From Pseudoalteromonas luteoviolacea S2607 (lineage in GTDB: Bacteria > Pseudomonadota > Gammaproteobacteria > Enterobacterales > Alteromonadaceae), in NCBI RefSeq assembly GCF_001625575.1, contig NZ_AUXV01000004.1, positions 62,001 through 126,000 on the forward strand: 64,000 nt of DNA, given 5' to 3'. The position numbers and the translations under genes are program-made. Below, piece by piece: positions 51,793-60,654 of the stretch. A model generated the notes under the pieces. It made no database searches. It saw only the letters and a program-made list of their open reading frames with translations, and was not told where the DNA came from. How positions within the stretch are numbered: position 1 is the stretch's first letter; each line of letters starts with the position of its first letter.

Positions 51793-54221
51793 ACCTAATC
51801 CGTTTCAATAATCAATTAAAGCTAGCTATTCAGTCACTGCGTCAGGCAAAAGGGTTTTCCAGCGCAATTGTCCTAACTTTGTCACTGACATTGGCCTGTT
51901 TCTTTGTCGTAATGAGTTTGGTAAGCAGCTATTTTGTAAAACCACTCAATGTAGAAAATGAACAGCGTTTGGTGATTGTCGAGCAAGACAATGTCTATGA
52001 GGATAATAACAGTCCAGGGTATCAAAGCTACCAGTCTATAGAGCACTGGTATAAAAATAATCAAGTGTTTGAAAAGGCAGCGGCGGTTATTTCGGGCCAA
52101 AAGATCATTAGAAACTTACCTGGTCAGCCTAAGGTTGAAGTCACTTTTGCATCAGATGAATACTATGAACTGTTTAAAATGCCTATCTTACTTGGCAGGC
52201 ATACTGATGCTGTGAGTCATTTGGGTGAAAAGCGGCAGGAAGTGGTTATATCTTACAATTTCTGGCAAAAGTATTTCGACGGTGAAAGTACGGTGATTGG
52301 TAAAACGGTTCAAACTAATGATGCACAGTTCACCATTGTTGGAGTCGCAGAAAAAAGTTTTAGTGATCCTTTTATGTTCAATAAGGGTAAAGGGCAAATT
52401 TGGTTTAAATTCAGTGCAGATAATCGTTACTACAACGAAGAAAACCCAAGTCCTTGGTACAACCTTTTTGGCACGCTCAAATTGGTGGGCATTTTAAAAG
52501 AAGGGGAGACGAATAGTTCTGCTCAAGCGCAACTGCATCAATCGTTGCTGGCAATAAAAGCACAATGGAAAGAAGCATTTCCCAATATAGTAGATTTAGT
52601 ACCTATTGTGACTAGTTTTAGAAAGGCAGAGCTGGGAGATAATAATTACTTGGCAATTTTACTGTTTGCTGGGGTAGTTGGCTTGGTGTTAATTGCACTG
52701 CTTAATGTTAGCAACTTATTTGTCTCGCGCGCTGTGGTAAAGCACAAACAACTTGCACTGCAGGCAGTACTCGGTGCAAAACGTCGGGTGATCTTTCAAA
52801 GTATTTTACTTGAGACGTCAGTGCTTATGGTATTGTCAGTTGTCATAGCGCTCTTTTTGGCGGCGTGGGGTATTAAACTTTTTAAAGCGTTAGGCACGGG
52901 GTTCTTACCTTTGGTGTCCAGTTTGTCACTTGATTCTATGGTGCTGGTAAGTGCCTTGTTATGTTGTGTTGTGTTTGCTTGGTTATTTGCATGGGTTTCA
53001 AGCCGTTTAATTAACTTCTCACAGTTGAGATCTCAAGTGCAGTCTTCAGGCAAAGGCGCAGTTAGCCAGATTAGCGGCAAAACCGTCAAAGTTATGATAG
53101 CGGTGCAGTTATTTGTGGCGTCTTGCCTAGTCATTGGTTCAACCATGGTGTTAAGTAAAAGCCTTGAAACGCTTCACAGGCCGCTTGGTAGCGACATTGA
53201 TAATTTATATGCGGTGCAAATTTATGTGCCTGGATTGGATGAGAATTTGAGCGCGCGATATAAATACATAGAGCTATATCGACAAGCACTGTATCAAATT
53301 GACGGTGTTACCAAGGTAGGCCATGGTGGCAGTCCCGTAGAGTACAATATTCGTGCTAGTACGGTCACAGATATGTCGGGCAAAGAAAGCGTGTTTATTC
53401 CACAAGCGTGGGTTGGACAAGATTATTTTGACATGACGGGCCTAAAGATAATTGAAGGACGTACTTTCAGTGAAGCTGCACTGCGCGGCGAGAAGCACGA
53501 GTTTTTGGTCACAAAAGCAGTGAACGACTTGCTAAAGCCCGGCGGCAGTTTGTTAGGTGAAAAGTTTTTAAGTTTTGACCCCGAAAACCCAGTAGAAGTG
53601 GTGGGGATCACGGAAAATTTTAACCACCCTAAATCATTTGGCAAGCACCGTGGTCGTCACTTTTGGTGGGCATCGCAAGCATATGCATTTCCGTACATTG
53701 TCAAAATGGAAGAAGGAAAAATCCTAAATCGTGAGCTTGTTTTTCAGGCGGCACACACTGTGGATGAACGTGCTGGACTTTGGAGACTGACAGACTTCGA
53801 GAAGGAGTACGACTTGATGACTTATATGGAACGCATCACGCGTAATCTTTGCATCATGTTGGCGTTGTTTACCCTGTTTTTAGCAGGAATTGGTATCTAT
53901 GGGGTGTTGAGCTATAACTTAGGGCTTCGCCGATATGAGCTAGGTATTCGTATGGCACTGGGTGCGAAAAACAAAAAACTCTACAAGCAGTTATACCAAG
54001 ACACCATCATTCCGCTAGTGGTTGCATTTGGTTTTGCGGTGACTCTGTGTGTATTAGGTTATAGGCTATTTGGAGAGCAAGTTCAGGATTATATGTTACT
54101 CAATCCATTATGGTTATCGGGTGTGTGTATTGGTATATTGGGATTTGCTTTATTTGCGACTTTATATCCAATGAGCAAAGTCTTACGAGCTAAACCAATG
54201 GCGTCACTACGTCAGGAATAA
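51789..54221 (+). CDS. ABC permease with two FtsX domains (MacB-type)
   Basis: An 810-residue permease: eight helices in two FtsX blocks (about 25-45 and 285-420; about 430-460 and 690-800). Two MacB periplasmic domains lie between them (about 55-270 and 470-680). LGA-K motifs appear in both halves (QAVLGAKRR, RMALGAKNK). The duplicated form works as one polypeptide with a separate ATPase. MacB-like exporters drive peptides, lipoproteins or antibiotics out of the periplasm. Overlap with the ATPase gene confirms the operon. Substrate unknown; the leader peptides elsewhere in this window are a speculative candidate. Confidence 0.92.
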   Translation: MNLIRFNNQLKLAIQSLRQAKGFSSAIVLTLSLTLACFFVVMSLVSSYFVKPLNVENEQRLVIVEQDNVYEDNNSPGYQSYQSIEHWYKNNQVFEKAAAVISGQKIIRNLPGQPKVEVTFASDEYYELFKMPILLGRHTDAVSHLGEKRQEVVISYNFWQKYFDGESTVIGKTVQTNDAQFTIVGVAEKSFSDPFMFNKGKGQIWFKFSADNRYYNEENPSPWYNLFGTLKLVGILKEGETNSSAQAQLHQSLLAIKAQWKEAFPNIVDLVPIVTSFRKAELGDNNYLAILLFAGVVGLVLIALLNVSNLFVSRAVVKHKQLALQAVLGAKRRVIFQSILLETSVLMVLSVVIALFLAAWGIKLFKALGTGFLPLVSSLSLDSMVLVSALLCCVVFAWLFAWVSSRLINFSQLRSQVQSSGKGAVSQISGKTVKVMIAVQLFVASCLVIGSTMVLSKSLETLHRPLGSDIDNLYAVQIYVPGLDENLSARYKYIELYRQALYQIDGVTKVGHGGSPVEYNIRASTVTDMSGKESVFIPQAWVGQDYFDMTGLKIIEGRTFSEAALRGEKHEFLVTKAVNDLLKPGGSLLGEKFLSFDPENPVEVVGITENFNHPKSFGKHRGRHFWWASQAYAFPYIVKMEEGKILNRELVFQAAHTVDERAGLWRLTDFEKEYDLMTYMERITRNLCIMLALFTLFLAGIGIYGVLSYNLGLRRYELGIRMALGAKNKKLYKQLYQDTIIPLVVAFGFAVTLCVLGYRLFGEQVQDYMLLNPLWLSGVCIGILGFALFATLYPMSKVLRAKPMASLRQE

Positions 54222-54301
54222 AATACTATGGCAGAGAGACTCTTACGTATCTCTGCCTCACAAGACAAACCGAGATGAAATTACAGAGTCAGTAAGGAAA
54301 T

Positions 54302-55624
54302 ATGAAAACAGTTTTAATCGTGGATGACTTAATTGATGTGCGTTTAAGTGCACGTATTGTACTGGAAGCCTATGGTTATCATTGCCTTGAAGCAGATCAC
54401 CCAGATTCAGCGATTACAGCAATCAGACAGAATCAAGTCGATCTGATATTACTTGATATGAACTTCAGTCAAGATACGACTTCGGGCCAAGAAGGACTCG
54501 CGTTTTTGACTCAATTGAAGTCGCTGAACTACACCATTCCTGTGGTTGTGATTACCGCTTGGGCAAAAATAGATTTAGCTGTTCAAGCGATGCAGTATGG
54601 GGCATGTGATTTTGTCGAAAAGCCTTGGCAAAACAGCCGATTGCTAGAGGCAGTTCAGAAGCTACTACCAGTAAACGTGAATAATAAACACATTGAAACG
54701 TCTCCACTCGCTTTTGAATCCAATAACAAGCAGTTGTTGGAGAAAGCTAGACGTATTGCCAAAACCAACGCCAATGTGTTGATCACTGGTGAAAATGGAA
54801 CGGGCAAGAGCATGTTAGCTGCATATATTCATCGGCATAGTCAGCGTAGCGCGCAAGCAATGGTCAGCGTTAATATGGCTGCTATACCCGAAAACTTGTT
54901 TGAAAGTGAGCTATTTGGCCATCGAAAAGGGGCATTTACGGATGCGAAAGAGCACCGTAAAGGGCGTTTTACCTTGGCAAATGACGCAAGCCTTTTTTTA
55001 GATGAAGTAGGGTGTCTGCCAATAGGGCTACAAGCTAAGTTGCTACGAGTACTTGAAACTGGCGAGTATGAAGAGGTGGGAGGCTCTACCACGCTTAAAA
55101 GTAATGCGCGGATCATATCTGCGACTAACGCAGATTTAAATAAGCTGATTGAGCAAGGCACTTTCCGCCGAGATTTACTATTTAGATTGAATACGCTGGT
55201 GATTGAACTTCCTCCTTTGCGCGAGCGCCTTTCTGAATTACTCGAATTTGCTGCATTCTTTGTTGAGTCTCATGCAAAAAAATATGGGTTAGCTGAACTG
55301 ACTTTAAATGAACAGGCTGGTAAAAAGCTATTGTCGTACCATTGGCCAGGTAATATCAGAGAGCTGTCTCATGTGTTAGAACGCGCCGTGATCATGGCAG
55401 ACGAAAATACAATAGGTGCACATGATATTGTTCTTGATACCCAAGGAGAAGAATCAGGTACGCTGCCGTTAATGAGTTTAGAAGAAGCTGAACAAAAACT
55501 CATTATCAAGGCCATAAGTCATTTCGATGGGCACGTAGTTAAAGCAGGGGAGTTTTTGGGGTTGAGCAAGTCAGCCATTTATCGTCGAATTGAGAAGTTT
55601 AATATTCAAGTGAAGGAAATATGA
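54302..55624 (+). CDS. Sigma-54-dependent response regulator (NtrC family)
   Basis: A 440-residue regulator. Receiver domain 1-120 with phospho-acceptor Asp in LILLDMNF (about 52). AAA+ domain about 135-365, with Walker A GENGTGKSM and Walker B LFLDEVG. A C-terminal Fis-type helix-turn-helix carries KAGEFLGLSKSAIYRR. The sigma-54 contact loop reads GAFTDA instead of the usual GAFTGA; this variant is known in other activators of the family. Stop overlaps the kinase start (ATGATG). It should activate the -24/-12 promoter at 49736. Confidence 0.93.
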   Translation: MKTVLIVDDLIDVRLSARIVLEAYGYHCLEADHPDSAITAIRQNQVDLILLDMNFSQDTTSGQEGLAFLTQLKSLNYTIPVVVITAWAKIDLAVQAMQYGACDFVEKPWQNSRLLEAVQKLLPVNVNNKHIETSPLAFESNNKQLLEKARRIAKTNANVLITGENGTGKSMLAAYIHRHSQRSAQAMVSVNMAAIPENLFESELFGHRKGAFTDAKEHRKGRFTLANDASLFLDEVGCLPIGLQAKLLRVLETGEYEEVGGSTTLKSNARIISATNADLNKLIEQGTFRRDLLFRLNTLVIELPPLRERLSELLEFAAFFVESHAKKYGLAELTLNEQAGKKLLSYHWPGNIRELSHVLERAVIMADENTIGAHDIVLDTQGEESGTLPLMSLEEAEQKLIIKAISHFDGHVVKAGEFLGLSKSAIYRRIEKFNIQVKEI

Positions 55625-56904
55625 TGAGGATTTCATCTAATTCACTTGAGGCAAACTTGACTCAGTTTTTTGCGGTACCGATAGTGACCATTGCGATTAT
55701 GGTAATTGGCATTTCTCTTTATTTTACTTTGGATTGGCTAGAAATGTTGACCTTGATGATGGCAATATTACTCCCTTGTGTATTTGCATTATACAAAGCT
55801 TATCAAAGTGTTTTTAATACGATTGACAGAATTGCAGTGCAGCTCGATAGCATTGCCAATGAAGAATTTACTGTTTGGCAGCTAGCTCAATATCGACAGG
55901 GCAGTATTGCAAACCTAAAAAGTGACTTAAAAACAATAGCGCAGCGGATCCAAAACAAACGCTACGAATATGCCCAAAATGAAGCATTTGTTTTTGACTT
56001 TATCAATGAGTTGGAATTACCGATATTAGTGCTCGATCATCATTATCAGGTATACCACTTTAACGCGGCTGCCAAGGAGTTTTATGAAGATCTTCAAATT
56101 ACAGGGCTTGGTATTGATGCACTTAAATTAGAGCGCAATGGCGGTAAGTGGCAGGTGAGCCATAAAAATCAACGCTATAAAGTCGTTGAGCATGAATTGT
56201 ATCGAGGCGGGCGCAAGTACCATTTAATGGTGTATGTCTCAATTGAACTATCGTTAAGACGCAACGAGCAAGAGGCATGGCAAAAGCTTGTGCGTGTGCT
56301 CAATCATGAGGTCAGAAACTCGCTTACACCGATTTATTCCATGGCCCAATCTCTTAAAGCGCTTCCTATACAAGATGGATCTGGGTTAAGAGATACCATG
56401 CTAGATGTAATTGAGAAGCGCTCGGAGCATTTACTTGGATTTGTGGCCAGCTATTCGAAGCTGTCTCAATTACCCACCCCTAACAAGGTGTCTATATGTT
56501 TGATTGGGTTGAGTGACAGGCTGCAAGCTTTATTTCCAAAGGTGATCGTGAGGCGTTCATATGAAGGTGAGCAGCCCATTTATTGTGATGTTGAGCAGCT
56601 AGAGCAAGCTTTACTGAATTTGGTAAAGAATGCAGAGCAAGCGAATGCACTAGCCGGAGAAAGTGAAATTACTTTGGCAATTGGCCGTAGCGATAAATAT
56701 TGGCATTTAGATGTAATTGATAATGGTATCGGTGTTGGGCAGTCGGATAACTTGTTTGTGCCGTTTTACTCTACTAAAGAACAAGGCAATGGTATTGGGT
56801 TGGTATTGAGCCGTGAAATTGTGCGTGGTCAATTGGGAGAGTTGACCCTAGAGAATAGGCAAGATAAGCAAGGTGCAATTGCGCGCATATCTCTGCCTGT
56901 GTAA
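55621..56904 (+). CDS. Sensor histidine kinase (NtrY/NtrB-like)
   Basis: A 427-residue kinase. Two membrane helices (about 17-35 and 39-60) with almost no periplasmic loop, a PAS-like domain (about 125-205), the H-box LNHEVRNSLTP with the phosphorylated His (about 230), and an ATPase domain with NLVKNAEQAN, DNGIGV and GNGIGLVLS. The lack of an outer sensor domain suggests that it reads a membrane or transporter signal. It overlaps the response regulator gene by 4 nt and closes the operon. Confidence 0.92.
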   Translation: MMRISSNSLEANLTQFFAVPIVTIAIMVIGISLYFTLDWLEMLTLMMAILLPCVFALYKAYQSVFNTIDRIAVQLDSIANEEFTVWQLAQYRQGSIANLKSDLKTIAQRIQNKRYEYAQNEAFVFDFINELELPILVLDHHYQVYHFNAAAKEFYEDLQITGLGIDALKLERNGGKWQVSHKNQRYKVVEHELYRGGRKYHLMVYVSIELSLRRNEQEAWQKLVRVLNHEVRNSLTPIYSMAQSLKALPIQDGSGLRDTMLDVIEKRSEHLLGFVASYSKLSQLPTPNKVSICLIGLSDRLQALFPKVIVRRSYEGEQPIYCDVEQLEQALLNLVKNAEQANALAGESEITLAIGRSDKYWHLDVIDNGIGVGQSDNLFVPFYSTKEQGNGIGLVLSREIVRGQLGELTLENRQDKQGAIARISLPV

Positions 56905-57019
56905 AGTCTTGCGTATTTGCGATATGTTTAAGTGTTATGTAAGGCCTTTGAAGCCGAAAATAACAATGAAAACCAGCCTCGAGGACTTGTGAGGCTCGTT
57001 GATGCTGATAATGCTAGAG

Positions 57020-57047
57020 CTGCGCTATGGGCTCAAGCCCAGCGCAG
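57020..57047. terminator. Hairpin between the kinase gene and the COG0523 gene
   Basis: CTGCGCT and GGGCT pair with AGCCC and AGCGCAG (a 2-nt bulge on the left arm). It sits between two convergent genes. There is no long U run. Confidence 0.5.
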
Positions 57048-57065
57048 TCGTTTATGATCTACTAG

Positions 57066-58262
57066 CTAGATTTTCGCTACGTTTGTTGGCCAAGGGTCTT
57101 CGAATGTGCCCCCATTTCTCCAAAAGTTGAGTTCTTCGTCGGTTAAAAAGCAGGCTTCTAAGGCCTTTACAAAGTTCGAAGCTTCGTCTTTTTGACCTAT
57201 AACCGTGAGACGACATCGCCTATCGCCAAATCGGCTATCAATCTTATCGATTTTCTTTTTGAGGATATCATAGTGCGCTTGTTCAAGGTCTTGCGTTTCA
57301 TCTTTTAATATAGGCGCACGCCAAAAGCCGATGACTTCCAAACCGACACTGCCATTTGCCTGACTCCAAAGTAAAGACATGTCATCTCGAGTGGGCAACC
57401 AAAAGAAACCTTTGCTGCGAAAGACGCCATGTGTAAGGTGCTTGTGGCAAACCTCCCACAAGCGAGTTGGGTGAAATGGTCTATCGTCTCGCATCACTTT
57501 GGAGACAATTTTTTGATTCTCTTTGCCAGAAAGCGTAAGAGGTGCGTTAACGGTACTACGAAGTTCAGTGATCAGCTGTTCAACTAAAAAGAAGTTGTAG
57601 TCAGGAAATTGATGAAATTGTGCTACGTCCATATTACCCCAAGCAGTGCCTGAGATGGCTGCGTATGGATTAATCGGATGAATAGCTTGTGCAATCTGCT
57701 CTACAGCTTTGTCGGTGATCTTATCTGTTTTGGTCAAAAATATCTGGTTTGAAAACAGGATTTGTTCTACCAGTAAATTTTCAATCCCTCTTACCTGATT
57801 ACTTAAGTTTTCTTGCCATTTTGGCACAAGGGATTGAGCGAACTGGTAGTCGTCCTTGAGCCAAGTGGCATCGACCAATGTCACAACCCCTTTTAAGGCA
57901 AAGTCTTTGCTACCTTTAAAAAACTCAATTAATGGGAGTGGGTGGCTGCTACCTGAAGTTTCAATGAGGATCCACGGTGGTTGCGCTTGTTTTTTCAAAG
58001 CTTTTAGAGCGGGTTTGAGCTCTTTTAGGCCCTTTGCACTGCTGATACTGTGACCACTGATGGTAAAAAAGTGATTACTTTCATCGTCGAAGACCTCTGT
58101 ATTTTTGATGAGGACGCCATCTACATCAAGCTCACTCATATCATTGACAATGACACCTGGTATGACGCCACTTTTAGCTGACTGAGATAGAAGACTACGC
58201 AGCAGTGTGGTTTTTCCTGAGCCTAAAAAGCCATGCAAAATAGTAACTGGAATTGACATCAA
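57066..58262 (-). CDS. COG0523 (CobW-like) GTPase lacking the CxCC motif
   Basis: A 398-residue G3E GTPase. Walker A GFLGSGKTT (11-19), the ETSGSSHP box, NKxD-like LTKTDK, and a CobW C-terminal domain (HGVFRSKGFFWLPTRDD ... FGDRRCRLTVIG). Relatives insert or deliver zinc and other metals. The metal-binding CxCC that normally follows about residue 70 reads HSISS here (residues 71-75), with Ser at each Cys position. A 14-bp palindrome lies about 95 nt upstream. Zinc metallochaperone is the family role; the changed motif casts doubt on metal binding. Confidence 0.85.
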   Translation of the reverse strand: MMSIPVTILHGFLGSGKTTLLRSLLSQSAKSGVIPGVIVNDMSELDVDGVLIKNTEVFDDESNHFFTISGHSISSAKGLKELKPALKALKKQAQPPWILIETSGSSHPLPLIEFFKGSKDFALKGVVTLVDATWLKDDYQFAQSLVPKWQENLSNQVRGIENLLVEQILFSNQIFLTKTDKITDKAVEQIAQAIHPINPYAAISGTAWGNMDVAQFHQFPDYNFFLVEQLITELRSTVNAPLTLSGKENQKIVSKVMRDDRPFHPTRLWEVCHKHLTHGVFRSKGFFWLPTRDDMSLLWSQANGSVGLEVIGFWRAPILKDETQDLEQAHYDILKKKIDKIDSRFGDRRCRLTVIGQKDEASNFVKALEACFLTDEELNFWRNGGTFEDPWPTNVAKI

Positions 58263-58634
58263 CTTTACCTTTTTACACCAAAAACCGGTTTCTTAGGAAA
58301 ACTGAACGTTCAAAAGATACGGGTTGGTGTTTGATTGGAGTGGGTTTAAAGGTGGTATGTTATAACATAAGCTGGAGCGTCTGTAGTTTAGATAGCAATT
58401 TTATTTGGTTACATTTGATTTTTGATTGGCATTTGGGGTTTCTGAGGCTTGTCTTACTTGAATATTGCCAGGTAAAAGTGTTTTGAACGCGAATCTAAAA
58501 TCACCCACCGTACTTGCAATACTTGAAATTTATAAACTGTGAACAAACCTTAATAGTATTACGAATCGGTATTTAAGCTTTAATTAACCGAAAAGTTTGA
58601 TCTCGGAGCACAATTGCGCTTAAAGGAGAAACAC
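58263..58634. other. Intergenic region upstream of the COG0523 gene
   Basis: About 370 nt between divergent genes. It carries the palindrome at 58356-58369. No other gene or structure was found. Confidence 0.45.
58356..58369. promoter_or_regulatory. 14-bp palindrome, Zur-like
   Basis: TATGTTATAACATA is a perfect palindrome. The half sites resemble gammaproteobacterial Zur boxes (TGTTATA / TATAACA) but are merged rather than separated by one base. It lies 94 nt upstream of the COG0523 gene, a class often controlled by Zur. Confidence 0.45.
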
Positions 58635-58832
58635 ATGAGCATGTTTCATATTTGCCACCCAATAGAAGACTGCCACTGGCCCCCTCATGATGATTTACCG
58701 ACCGATAGGCAGCGTACGTCGTTATGTATTGTAAAAATGAACAGACCAAAGTTTAAGTGTCAATTTGACGGGCAGTTTCGTGTGTTTGCGTTACCAAAAG
58801 AGTTTGCAGCGCAATTACATGCATATGTATGA
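58635..58832 (+). CDS. Very small unknown protein
   Basis: A 65-residue protein beginning MSMFHICHPIEDCHWPPHDD. The ATG at 58635 has a strong AAAGGAG site 8 nt upstream. Four His and three Cys cluster in the first 35 residues and could bind a metal. It is followed, 56 nt later, by a second tiny gene on the same strand. No family recognised. Confidence 0.55.
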   Translation: MSMFHICHPIEDCHWPPHDDLPTDRQRTSLCIVKMNRPKFKCQFDGQFRVFALPKEFAAQLHAYV

Positions 58833-58888
58833 TAAGTCTGTATACCTGATATAAACTGATGTTTATACAAGAAAGGGAGAAATGATCA

Positions 58889-59065
58889 ATGAGTGTTGTA
58901 TATCGAATATTAATTGCTTTGGTGTTATTGATTTGCGCTATTAGCGCGTATAGCTATGGAAATAGCGCAGGCCTTTTTGGCTTTATTATTCTTGGCTTTG
59001 TGTTTGAAGGCGCATTTTGGTTAAAGCTATTTGGCAGAAAAAAGAGCGAAAATAAAGTTCATTAG
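58889..59065 (+). CDS. Small membrane protein
   Basis: A 58-residue protein (MSVVYRILIALVLLIC...) with two hydrophobic helices (about 6-23 and 27-48) and a basic tail (GRKKSENKVH). The start has AGGGAG 9 nt upstream and the frame ends at 59065. Below most gene-finding cut-offs. It is probably co-transcribed with the 65-residue gene and ends in the terminator at 59127. Function unknown. Confidence 0.6.
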   Translation: MSVVYRILIALVLLICAISAYSYGNSAGLFGFIILGFVFEGAFWLKLFGRKKSENKVH

Positions 59066-59126
59066 GTTTAAACCTGTTTAGCTAGACACATATTGTGTGA
59101 CACGACTAATGCTTGATACAAAATAA

Positions 59127-59158
59127 ATAAACGCGCTCTTTAAAGAGCGCGTTTATCG
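59127..59158. terminator. Bidirectional terminator
   Basis: ATAAACGCGCTCTTTA pairs with TAAAGAGCGCGTTTAT around the centre; a perfect palindrome with A and T flanks. It serves the small plus-strand genes and the minus-strand ArsP gene. Confidence 0.85.
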
Positions 59159-59161
59159 AAA

Positions 59162-60076
59162 TTAAAAGAGATACTGATATAAAAACCCAGCGCTAATCGC
59201 CATAGACAAAATCACAAATAGAAATGCCCAGATCATTTTATTTTTGAAAATTGACTTAAGTAGTATCACTTCCGTTAAACTTGCACCGGCACTTCCAATA
59301 ATCAATGCCATTACCGCGCCAAGCCCCATTCCTTTTGCCGCAAGTGCAGCGCTTAACGGGATGACTGCTTCAGCTCTTATATATAATGGAATGCCGATCA
59401 CAGCCGCAAAAGGAATAGCAAAAGGGTTACTCTCACTGGCTACACTCGCGACAAATTCAGTTGGCATAAAGCCATAAATAAGTGAACCTAGGGCGATGCC
59501 TGTGAATAAATACGGTAATACCTTTTTAAAATCTTCCCAAGTGCTTCTCCAAATTTTTAACCATCTATTTTCGGGTTGAGCATTGTTACCACAAGTCGAT
59601 CCACATCCTTTTTTATCAGGCTCAACATAAGCTTCCGGTTTGACATATTTTTCAAACCCAAGTTTTTCAAGTGCTATTCCTGCAATAATTGAAACTCCCA
59701 TTGCTATCGTGAAGTAAAACAAGGTGACGTTTACACCAAACGTAATCGCAAACAAACCAATAATAATCGGGTTAAGTAAGGGGCTGGCGAACAAGAAAAC
59801 CATCATGGTTCCGAACCCTGCTTTGGCGCGAAGAAGCCCTTTTAAAAATGGGATCGTAGAGCATGAACAAAATGGTGTGATTGCGCCAAGAAAGCCGGCA
59901 ACAATATATCCTTTACCCCTTTTGCTGCTCAAGATGCTCTGTATTTTTGCTGGCGGTATGTACGCTTGCAAAACGCCAACTATATAGCTAATAAGCAAAA
60001 AAAGTAGGGTGAGTTCTACAGCTAAAAAAGCAAACATGTTGATAGTACTGACTACCATTTCGTGATTTATAGACAT
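59162..60076 (-). CDS. ArsP-type permease (DUF318)
   Basis: A 304-residue membrane protein with eight or more helices. It contains TPFCSCSTIPFLKGLL (about 63-78), the conserved Cys motif of this permease family. A central Cys-rich loop (DKKGCGSTCGNNAQP, about 155-170) is present. Relatives such as ArsP export trivalent organoarsenicals. It is divergent from an ArsR regulator with 104 nt between them and shares two operator copies with it, so arsenite- or metal-inducible expression is likely. Substrate is inferred from context with ArsH and SigZ. Confidence 0.82.
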   Translation of the reverse strand: MSINHEMVVSTINMFAFLAVELTLLFLLISYIVGVLQAYIPPAKIQSILSSKRGKGYIVAGFLGAITPFCSCSTIPFLKGLLRAKAGFGTMMVFLFASPLLNPIIIGLFAITFGVNVTLFYFTIAMGVSIIAGIALEKLGFEKYVKPEAYVEPDKKGCGSTCGNNAQPENRWLKIWRSTWEDFKKVLPYLFTGIALGSLIYGFMPTEFVASVASESNPFAIPFAAVIGIPLYIRAEAVIPLSAALAAKGMGLGAVMALIIGSAGASLTEVILLKSIFKNKMIWAFLFVILSMAISAGFLYQYLF

Positions 60077-60090
60077 ATTTTTAATCCTAT

Positions 60091-60110
60091 ATTTCTAGTA
60101 ATGTCGAAAT
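60091..60110. promoter_or_regulatory. ArsR operator copy 1
   Basis: ATTTCTAGTAATGTCGAAAT, with inverted ATTTC/GAAAT ends. It differs from copy 2 (60141-60160) at one position. It lies 15 nt upstream of the ArsP start. Confidence 0.6.
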
Positions 60111-60140
60111 GTTAGGGCGTGTTACTGGACGTGTCAATAT

Positions 60141-60160
60141 ATTTCTAGTAATATCGAAAT
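60141..60160. promoter_or_regulatory. ArsR operator copy 2
   Basis: ATTTCTAGTAATATCGAAAT, 50 nt from copy 1 (about five helical turns) and 21 nt before the ArsR start, so the regulator probably represses both divergent promoters. Confidence 0.62.
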
Positions 60161-60180
60161 GTTTTTGGAGAACATTGATT

Positions 60181-60474
60181 ATGACAACTGAAGAAATTGC
60201 TAAGGCATTTAAAGAGTTAGGCCATGCAACTCGATTATTGGTTTTTAAAAGATTGGTTAAAGCTGGCGAAAGAGGCGTGAGTGTAGGTACCTTAAAAGAT
60301 GAGTTAGATATTCCAAACTCTACGTTATCGCATCATATTTCCAGTCTCGTATCTGCGGGCCTTATAAAGCAGCAAAGAGAAGGTCGAGTACTATATTGTT
60401 CAGTTGAATACGATAAGTTACTTTCCGTCATCGCTTTTTTACAAGATGAGTGTTGTATTGACGAGACCAAGTAA
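60181..60474 (+). CDS. ArsR-family transcriptional repressor
   Basis: A 97-residue winged-helix protein: ELGHATRLLVFKRLV and the recognition helix IPNSTLSHHISSLVSAGLI are visible. A C-terminal CC pair (DECCIDETK) may bind arsenite. Start at 60181 with GGAG upstream; the longer frame to 60109 would run through an operator. It is divergent from the ArsP gene with two matching operators. Derepression by As(III) or Sb(III) is inferred. Confidence 0.88.
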   Translation: MTTEEIAKAFKELGHATRLLVFKRLVKAGERGVSVGTLKDELDIPNSTLSHHISSLVSAGLIKQQREGRVLYCSVEYDKLLSVIAFLQDECCIDETK

Positions 60475-60654
60475 CCAAGCCTTCTATTAAGTATAATGAT
60501 TGCAAGGTTATTAGCTGTGTCTACATTTGTTAGGGCAGTGCCGCTTTCGTTGATTTTGTCTATTTACCCGAAAAAAGTGACGTGTTTATTTGGGGTTAGC
60601 AGCATTAAGCCTCAAAACTTCACTGTCTAGTATGCAAGCTTTTCAGTTACTAAA

